15,146 nucleotides of DNA, from contig JANQBS010000544.1 in NCBI GenBank assembly GCA_033085395.1, forward strand, positions 1-15,146, read 5' to 3'. Of the stretch, positions 8,100 to 15,146 are shown one piece after another. Made by a program: the position numbers and the translations under genes. The stretch is from Xanthoparmelia taractica. Lineage: Eukaryota > Ascomycota > Lecanoromycetes > Lecanorales > Parmeliaceae. Below the pieces are notes generated by a model, which had not been told where the DNA came from, did no database searches, and saw nothing but the letters and a program-made list of their open reading frames with translations. How positions within the stretch are numbered: the stretch's first letter is position 1; each line of letters starts with the position of its first letter.

Positions 8100-11050
8100 T
8101 TAGCTTTGATCCCTACGAAGAAAAGATAGTAGACGTATCGATGCTTTAGAAGTTCGAAATATTCGAAAGACTTAATAATATTTTTAGAAAATAGTCTAGA
8201 CGATATTATCTCTTTAGAAATAAAGTCTATATTTATTAATATTACGTTATATCTTTTTATATAAACTTAATCTCGAAAAAAAAGCGACGCTTTAATAAAA
8301 AAATAATTAGTGTTAGAATTACTATAAAGCACGATTTTAAACGCACGTTAAATCTTTAAATATCTAACGTCTTAAAATAATAAATAGAGATAAGTTTATA
8401 GTTCGTAAGAGATCTCTATCGTGTAGCTATACTATTAATTAATTATTATATCTATTTTCGAGAATACGAAGACGTCACTCGATTTGCAATTTAGTCTTTA
8501 ATTATATATTAATATTTAGATATTATAGTCTGAGTCTACAGTCACGCAGTAGCTTTATTAAGCTTTAGCTCGTGTTTTATTATATATATAGATTCACGAC
8601 TTTAGCTTTAGGTCTTTTAATATATCTCGCTATTATTATAAAGTATTTAATTAAAACGTTCTTTTTAGTGCTCTCTGTTTTCTTTACTTAACTTTATTAA
8701 AATATAACTTTTTTTCTTTTTTATTATTTAAGATGCTCTAAAGAGAATTTCTTAGTTAAATTATATTCTTTTAAGCGTATTTGCTCCGTCGAAAGTAAAT
8801 ATATATTAATTATAAACTTTTTATAAGTAAATTTAACGTGAATATTTAATTACGTCGGCGTATTTCTAATAGCGATTAAAGAGTAATTAATATTTTAGTA
8901 TTCTTAAATTAATATAGTATCGTAATATTAAGTGTAGATATCTTTTCGCGTTAGAACTAGGCGATAGAATATCTATATTAAGTATAGCTATGCTATTTCT
9001 TTAAAGCGAGTGACTCGTAATTACGAAGAAGAATATTTTAACTAAGATTTCGACTTTTTTATTTCTTACGCTTTCGATAAAGTCTCTTATATAATCTATA
9101 TATCACTTATATATATATATTACGATCTTCGAACGATATTAATATATCTCTTCGTCTTTCTTAGTCTCGAAAATATCGAATTACTTACTCTTTGATGATA
9201 TCTCGCTATTGAACTACGTTTTGTATTTATTTTAAAGAGTATTATTTGCGACTAATTTAAGACGTATTATATCTATATCTCTTAAAGGCGATAATATAGG
9301 GTTTCTATATACTATAAAGACTACATTAAGATCTCTTCTAAGATATAACGCGTTACGTATAATATTACTTATGTTAATAAGCTCTCTTTAAGTTATTCTC
9401 GTCTCTTTCTATAGAGCCTCGAATTACTAAATTTAATTTCGTTGAATTATAAAGTATTAATCTACTATATTCTTAAGCTTTTTTCTTATTATCTCGTTTT
9501 ATTTCTCTTAAATAATATTATTATTCTTCTATAGATCGACGAGTTATTTTATTTCGTTAAATATATTTATTATTATTTTATAAACCTCGGCGAGTATATT
9601 ACGAAGTTTCTCTATATTAATATTTACTACTATTTTTATTTTCTCTATAGATTAAGTATTTTTTATAGATTAATTTATTAATTATTTTAGAAAGCTAATT
9701 ACGATTAATTTTAATTTAACTATCTCTTTTATAATTATCTCTCCTTTAGATCTCTTTTATCTACACTATTTACGAAAAGATTTCTTTATCTTCTTCGAAA
9801 TACGATCTTTAGAGATCTCGCTTAAACTACTAATATCGTTAAGTCGAGTATATATACGAGGATTTAAATAACCTAGCGTGAGAGTATATTGCGGCGATTC
9901 TTCGGAATCTTCTAACTCGCCTAATAGGAGTGTAGAGTTATTCTCTACTGCTGAAGAGATAAATATTGATTTTTCTAATAAAGATATAGAGTTATCCTTC
10001 AAATTATTCGAAATATCGTTAATACTACTCTCGTTGTTGATGCTAACGTTATTGTTATCGTCTTAATTATTATTCTTATCGTTAGTATCGCTAGATATAT
10101 TAATTATTATCTTCTTCTTATTATTTATTCTCTAATTAAGACGCTCGCGATCGCGATTATAATGCTTCGCCTTTCGAAGTAATTATTCTTTTATTTCTTT
10201 ACTAAGATTCTTCTTATTCTAATACGTCTATATTATTAAATCTTAATCATCTATCGTCTTAGTTTAATTATTCGATTATACTTTATAATCGTGATCTATT
10301 TTCTCCTCTCTTTTAATCTAATTGTATCTTATATTAAGAAGATTCTTTATATAGCGATCGACGCTTTTATATAAACGTTTAAATATCCTTTTAAATTATT
10401 CTCGTATTCTATATTAAAAGCGCTATATAGATTTTATCTTATATCTAATGTGATACTTTAGAGCGATATTTATTATTAAAATATTATTCTTCTGGGTTAA
10501 TCGTAACTCTACTATAAGATATTAATCGGGCTATCGTTCTAGGCGACGTTTCTTTGATATAAAATATATACCTAAGTTATTTATTAACTCTCTATTATTC
10601 TTCTTCTTATTCTTTTAATTTAACGATATATTTTTTTTCTCTTTATTCTTTTTTTACTTCTTTTTAGAACTAATTCTCTAAAAAGATATTTATTTATATA
10701 ATTCTCTTTTTTCTCGCTTACGAAGAGTATTAATTAAACGTTACGTGATAATCTAATTATTCGATTAATTAGAGTCGTCTTTAAAGGATTTTAGATGTAT
10801 ATTAAAATTAAGTGAGAGTATATTAAATCGTAATTTTATTAAGTAGATTATCAAAGCGACGCGTTAATACTTCGATATAGTATTAAAAGATATATCTAAT
10901 ATAGATTAACTCGCTAATAAGATATTAGAAATAGCGATATCGGACGATATTAAAGCGTTGTCTCTGGGCCGAGATCTCTTTAAATATCGTATATCTAGTA
11001 TATTAGTATTAATAGAAACGTTCTTTCGTATAATTATTATATGAGAGGCG
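8100..11050 (-). pseudogene. Long Lys/Asn/Gln-rich protein ghost of the TIR element
   Basis: On the minus strand one frame stays protein-like for a long way, with stops nearly all where CAA/CAG to TAA/TAG would explain them. It includes IFKRLYKSVDRYIKNLL (near 10370), a stop-free run at 10002-9769 containing LLLGELEDSEESPQYTLTLG and SLSEISKDRISKKIKKSF, then NALYLRRDLNVVFIVYRNP and LRDIDIIRLKLVANNTL (near 9320-9250). Farther on come coherent stretches such as YIFTFDGANTLKRI (near 8790) and TSSYSRKQI (near 8470). The order is consistent with a protein of several hundred to about 900 residues, rich in coiled-coil-like Lys/Glu/Asn segments. I recognise no transposase, helicase or recombinase motif. 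Limits are approximate and frame changes may occur. Confidence 0.45.
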
Positions 11051-11271
11051 AGAGATATATCTAGAGATATAAGAAAGCTATATACGTCTATCTGCTATTA
11101 AGAGCACGTTTATTTAAGTAGCTATACTAAGGCCTAATAAGGTAATTGGGCTTTTAAATCACTGTTTTATAAGATAAATTAGTGATTCATAATGTGAACC
11201 CTTGATCAGATTAATAATTGCCATATATGATTAGCATGCTAGGTTTTTGCCTTTTTTGGCTTTGAATCATC

Positions 11272-11298
11272 CTTTTGAATCAGGCTGCTAAACCTCCC
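11272..11298 (-). repeat. Right terminal inverted repeat of the 4.15-kb element
   Basis: This is a perfect 27-bp inverted match to 7152-7178, ending CTAAACCTCCC immediately before TA (11299-11300). Inside it, GCC-A6-GGC (near 11246-11260) forms a small potential hairpin absent from the left end. Confidence 0.85.
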
Positions 11299-11300
11299 TA

Positions 11301-11910
11301 CTACATATGACATAGCATCACAGATAACATAACTATATGAAGAACAAGCTGAGGAATCAGATTGGCACCCATACACTTAAACCGCCGGACGCATATCAGT
11401 ATCAAATGTCACCAGCATAGAGTAAGCTTGTCTCATGTACCAAGAACTGTTTGTCTAATTTGATCGGTAAGATTATCTTCTCGCCTGACAGCCAGCTATT
11501 CTAGCTTTACAACTTGAGAGACTGTTTGATCATGGGACTTTAATCATTTCTGGGTCTTGCCGCCGGATTTAGCCCGCCCTGGATTTGAGAGATCTCAACT
11601 GAAATGGGATCGCTCACGGAGCAGCTGTTTCCGTAGGATTTATCTGATGTTTAAAAAGAGGTATGGATGGCAGGACAAGCCAAATCTTGGACGGTCATCG
11701 AATTGTTGTAATGAATGTTCTATTTTTGTTTGCTGTCCTTGTCTGGCGCTCCACGAGGCTGAGGAATTGGGGTAATGAAATAGGTGTCATCTTGCAGCCT
11801 TATGCGGATCATGTAATGCTGTCGTCTTCTCAACTCTACTACCACCTTGCGGTCTTCTTTCATCGAAGAGTCACCTAAGACACCAAAGACAGGTCTGATG
11901 CCTCTGTAAC
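11301..11910. other. Upstream flank of the DUF2235 gene, no gene seen
   Basis: This is normal-composition DNA. Short open frames occur (11557-11878) but look like chance frames: they overlap each other and match no family I know. Promoter elements for the gene starting at 11911 presumably lie here, but I see no convincing motif. Confidence 0.5.
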
Positions 11911-13218
11911 ATGACTGCTGCTGCTCTGCCTACACGATGGATCGCTTGCGTTGACGGGACTTGATGCACACCAGATGGGGCTTATGGTTTGCCACCTCCC
12001 CGGGACTGGGCATTCAAAGAAGCTTTACTGACTCAATACTTGGAAGGCAACAGGTATAATAACATCAGCAACATCTACCGCATATGCGCCAGCATTAAAG
12101 TTGGGGAATGTGTAGATGAAAGCTCTGGCTTGACATTCAATCAGGTGCGGTGATGGGCAGACAGATACAGATTGCGACCATCAGCCTCTCATAAGAAATG
12201 CTGCTGACCAAACACCGTTTTAGCGGAAGAAATACTACAATGGATTAGGTTCAGAGAAAGAAGTTGCCTGGCTAAGGAGACTGGGGACGGGCGCATTTGG
12301 CAGCGGCTTCTCAGAGCAGATCCGCGAGGTTTATAAGGTACGTTGAGTTCGGCAACACACGCCCACTGACGCTAGAATACTAGGATTGTTGTATGCTTCC
12401 AAACCACCCTCAGAATGAGATCTGGCTTTTTGGCTTTAGCCGAGGAGCTTGTGAGTTCTCGGACCAAGTTATTGGCACCTCAATTAGATATTCTGATAAG
12501 TTGCAGACGTTGTGCAAGCTGTAGCCAGCTTGTTACATCACATTCGAGTCTTGACATCAGCCGACACCCCAGAATTCGACAAGGGCTTCAAGCACGCTTT
12601 ACAAGTGTATTGCTCTTCAAGAGGACATTCCAAGCCTGAAGAGGTCGGTCAAGTAAGTCATAAATGCATTTCTCGGTCCGATGACCAAACGCTGACCGTC
12701 GCTGTCGACAGGTACATCACCTACTGTAAGGTCCCCGTCGCCTAAGAAGATATTTTATTCTAAAACCATGAAAGAGCAGCACATACACGGAAGGCCCCAA
12801 GGATCCAGTTCATTGGCGTCCTCGATACTGTGAAGGCATTGAATGACGGATCATTATACGAGACGTCGTTCAATGACTCCATACAGCATTTACGCCATGC
12901 GCTAGCAATTAACGAGGATCGCAAAGCTTTTGAGCCAGAATATTACTTTCCAGACTACAACCGTTTGCCACTCGCTAGGCGAAGTATTGTCCAGGCGTGG
13001 TTCGTCGGAGCACACATTGACATTGGGGGTTCAGCTGCAAAAGATGGCCTAGCTCTATACTCTCTACAATGGATGTTGATTGAAAGCCGCAAAAAAGGCC
13101 TCGAACTGGAGTTCGACGGATCGTTTGGTGATCGAGCTAAGATCGACGACCCCTTGAAACTTGTCTTTCCGTCATACGAGCAACGCTCCCAATGGTATAC
13201 CAGTAACTGCCTAACTAT
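11911..13218 (+). pseudogene. DUF2235 (Tle1-like alpha/beta-hydrolase) gene, broken
   Basis: The model is exons 11911-12144, 12224-12337, 12384-12450, 12507-12652, 12712-12725 and 12775 onward; introns of 46-79 bp have GT-AG borders and all joins keep frame. The family (T6SS phospholipase Tle1-like catalytic domain, common in fungi) shows VDGT (residues 14-17), NNISNIYRI (50-58), LGTGAFGSGFSEQIREVYK (98-116), the nucleophile elbow GFSRGA with Ser135, FIGVLDTVKA with Asp209, and WFVGAHIDIGG with His272: a complete Ser-Asp-His triad. Two lesions are visible. Codon 18 is TGA (11962-11964), where the family usually has Trp after DGT. The last exon runs after about 339 codons into hAT sequence at about 13219 and stops at 13262. 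The C-terminal region is missing. The 14-nt exon 5 is needed for frame but is the least certain part. In bacteria the domain is a phospholipase; the fungal substrate is unknown. Confidence 0.85.
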
Positions 13219-13344
13219 TAGTACGTACCAGTACATACCAATAGTACCCGTACCAGTTGAATGATTTGATAGATAGTTGGTTAACTGGTTCAGATATATA
13301 GTATATTAATTAAACTATTAGTATACTGATACAAATGCACCCAT

Positions 13345-15146
13345 TTGGGTCTAGATATATCTAATCATGATAGGCGTATTTCTAGTAGCGATCAGAGAAA
13401 GAATCTTTCTTCTATTACTCTTTCAACTTATTCTTCAACGTATTCTTCAACAACCACATTATTCCACCTCAATATAACACCCAGTAACGATAAATCTAAT
13501 CTATCTAATACCCCAGCAAGCCTTAAAACATCATTTAATATCGCCGCTAGATTTATGGCCTCTACTCATAAGCCTACTAAGAATACACGTAATAGACTTA
13601 ATCGAAGATCAATAATCTTATTAAAATCCTCTCAAAAGAGATCTACTCCTAAATTAGCTACTCAATAAGTCTTAGGTAATCATAAAGCATTAGCTAAGAT
13701 ACCTATCGATATTCTAGAAAAAGATTATAAAGAGAAGAAAGCTTCTAAAACACCGAAAGACTCCGACATACAAAATTTACCTAAGGTTTCAAGACCTAAA
13801 TTTAGCGTATCTCAAGCATTAAATTCAAGCTCTTTCAAGAGATCAAGGCCCAAGATATCTTATATTCATCAATACGTGCGCATAGAAGGGGGTAATATAA
13901 TTTACAATCTCTATAATAAGCCCTACAAAATCAATAACGATATCGAGGAAATATCTCGTTATCTAAAAGAAAAATACTTTATCGATTCAATGAGTAGTAG
14001 TATCGCTAAAAAGAGAATACGAGATAGAATAGCTATTAAGATAGCTATTCTTTGAGATACTAAGATTAATCGCAAGGCGAAGAAGAAAAGAAGAAAGAAA
14101 ATAATAAATCTAGGCCTTAATAAGAGTACTTTGAAGTATCTATATCTTCAATAAATTATTAATCGTAATATCGTCTTTAATTAAGTTAGGGACTTTAATT
14201 TCCGAGCCTTTCTAGAATACGTTAATCTTATAATCAATCGAATACTTCTAGACTCTAACTCTACTATCAAGACTTATTCTAAAGATCTATTTACTAAAGA
14301 GAAATAGAGATTACATCACATGCTAGATATAGCAATATCGAATATCTATATCACTTGCGATATGTAAACGTTATTAAATTAGCTAAGCTTATTAGCGATT
14401 ATTGGGCATTTTATAAACGAAGACTTTAAATTATATACTATAACTCTCGCATTTAGAAAGCTAGAAGAAAAGCACTTAAATCTAAATCAGATGATAATTA
14501 TTCTCGATATACTCAACGACTTCGAGATTTGCAACAAATTAAGCTATATGATTATAAATAATGCTAGCTTCAATAATTATCTTATTAACGCTATTGCTAC
14601 TTCTCTACACGAGGAGAAAGTCTTCTATAATACGCAATAACGACGTCTTAAATATAACAATCACATTATTAATCTAGCTATCCAGGCCTTTCTTTTTAAA
14701 AAAACAGTCAATAATCATAAACTTTTAGAGAATATTACTAACTCTTCTTTCGATATCGAGTTAAATAAATAACGAAAGCTAAGATCTCTCGATAAACTTT
14801 ATAATATCATTATCTAAATTATAATAAGCTCTTAATATATTCAATTCTTTAAGTATCGCACTAAGAGTCTTATATTATATCATAATAATAATATCAGATA
14901 AAATTCTTGATATCTTATGCTTAATCGGGTTACTCAAAGACTTAAAGTAGCTATTATAGCTATTACGAATAAGAAATCTAACTTAGCTATCGATCTACTC
15001 AGTGCGGAGAGCTAAAGAATACTTAATTATATTCGTAACTTTTTATAGGTCTTTCATAATGCTATTAAGATAACTACGGGTCGGAAAGGTGTGGTATCTG
15101 TTGAACATAGTCGTTTTCAACTTTTTTTCAACTTTTTTTAAAAAAT
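13345..15146 (+). pseudogene. hAT-family transposase remnant (BED finger plus core)
   Basis: A single frame runs to the window edge with roughly 15-20 stops. About 13845-13980 is a BED zinc finger whose ligand positions CX2C (13903, 13912) and HX4H (13960, 13975) all read Tyr. The hAT core follows: DFNFRAFLEYVNL (14190-14228), ITCDM then a stop where Trp is expected (CDMW, 14350-14367), LSLLAIIGHFINEDFKLYT, LNLNQMIIILDILNDF, then IINNASFNN (14551-14577), where the family has DNASNN. The second catalytic Asp is therefore Asn. Near the right end AIDLLSAES, then LNYIRNFL, and FHNAIKITTGRK match the usual segment before the C-terminal dimerisation region, which is off the window. The protein is inactive. 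The true start codon is unclear; the first 100 codons are Ser/Thr/Asn-rich and unassigned. Confidence 0.8.
15071..15097. repeat. Inverted repeat, right copy
   Basis: The reverse complement equals 133-159 with one mismatch; 15076-15097 is exact. It lies in the hAT reading frame, where it encodes TTGRKGVV; the left copy also reads TGRKGVV in its own minus-strand frame. After it the expected hAT similarity fades and the sequence turns into T-rich direct repeats (TTTCAACTTTTT twice, 15114-15138). Confidence 0.8.

Larger units (their letters stand above)
7152..11298. mobile_element. 4.15-kb TIR DNA transposon with TA duplication
   Basis: The ends are a 27-bp perfect inverted pair beginning GGGAGGTTTAGCAGCC, bounded by TA on both sides. 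The outer 110-150 bp at each end have near-normal composition, whereas the interior (about 7300-11130) is heavily RIP-mutated, except for a 141-bp insertion at 7531-7671. TIR plus TA suggests the Tc1/mariner superfamily. At 4147 bp (about 4.0 kb without the insertion and its duplication) it is much longer than usual Fot1/pogo or mariner elements, and I could not find the DDE signatures. The main coding trace is on the minus strand. RIP implies the family once existed in several copies. Confidence 0.75.
13219..15146 (+). mobile_element. hAT transposon inserted in the DUF2235 gene, partial
   Basis: At about 13219 the DUF2235 coding sequence gives way to a subterminal-repeat-like stretch with four TACC units and nested GTAC palindromes (13221-13257), starting TAGTACGTACC. 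Then comes an AT-rich, moderately RIP-mutated region encoding a hAT transposase. The eight bases before the proposed end, CTAACTAT (13211-13218), would be the 8-bp hAT target duplication, but the right end is outside the window, so this cannot be checked. CpA and TpG are not as depleted as in the copia block, so this copy is younger or less exposed to RIP. Confidence 0.75.

Noticed and set aside
9878..10066. Plus-strand 62-codon frame inside the TIR element
   Set aside because: It is antisense to the stop-free stretch of the minus-strand protein ghost, with no independent support.
7300..11130. Centromere or structural AT-rich DNA as an explanation for the AT blocks
   Set aside because: Depletion of CpA/TpG with CpG kept, together with readable transposon motifs and exact TIRs, is explained by RIP of transposons.
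11557..11878. Two overlapping plus-strand frames upstream of the DUF2235 gene
   Set aside because: They are short, mutually overlapping, without a recognisable motif, and show no splice connection to the DUF2235 exons.
2836..13218. CRISPR arrays, rRNA or tRNA genes, bacterial operons
   Set aside because: I saw no regular direct-repeat array, no tRNA cloverleaf consensus and no rRNA motif. Introns and family content indicate fungal nuclear DNA.
12955..13236. Minus-strand 93-codon frame
   Set aside because: It lies antisense to the DUF2235 catalytic exon and is fully explained as its shadow.

Overview
This window looks like a gene-poor, transposon-rich accessory region of a filamentous ascomycete (Pezizomycotina-type) genome. 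Three lines of evidence support this. First, three blocks (about 1-2835, 7300-11130 and 13300-15100) are very AT-rich, depleted in CpA and TpG but still rich in CpG, which is the footprint of repeat-induced point mutation (RIP, CpA to TpA). Second, the unmutated DNA between them holds short GT-AG introns with CTGAC/CTAAC-like branch sites. Third, the recognisable genes are fungal families.

Layout. 1-2835: a RIP-wrecked Ty1/copia retrotransposon on the minus strand, with gag zinc knuckle, protease motif, GAG-pre-integrase region and integrase-RT linker still legible; the RT part would lie off the left edge. 2835-7150: normal-composition DNA with one probably functional small gene (4067-4577, minus, conserved fungal protein of unknown function), a decayed unrecognised gene (4854-5903, minus) and a second set of coding remnants (6145-6830, minus). 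7152-11298: a 4.15-kb DNA transposon with 27-bp perfect terminal inverted repeats and a TA target duplication. Its interior is RIP-mutated and carries the ghost of a long Lys/Asn/Gln-rich minus-strand protein. Inside it sits an unmutated 141-bp insertion with LTR ends (TGTCACG...CGTGACA) and a perfect 5-bp duplication, best read as a solo LTR. 11911-13218: a six-exon DUF2235 (T6SS Tle1-like alpha/beta-hydrolase) gene, broken by an in-frame TGA and cut off in its last visible exon by the next element. 13219-15146: a hAT transposon on the plus strand, moderately RIP-mutated, with BED finger and hAT catalytic core legible; it runs off the right edge.

There is no operon or joint pathway here. The genes are single survivors or casualties among mobile elements. 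The biology of interest is the layered record of insertion and RIP: zinc ligands of two unrelated elements converted to tyrosine, a young insertion nested in old mutated DNA, and host genes lost by insertion and decay. I did not find convincing evidence of a new multi-gene system. The least explained items are the 4.15-kb TIR element with its unidentified protein, and a 22-bp perfect inverted match between the two ends of the window.
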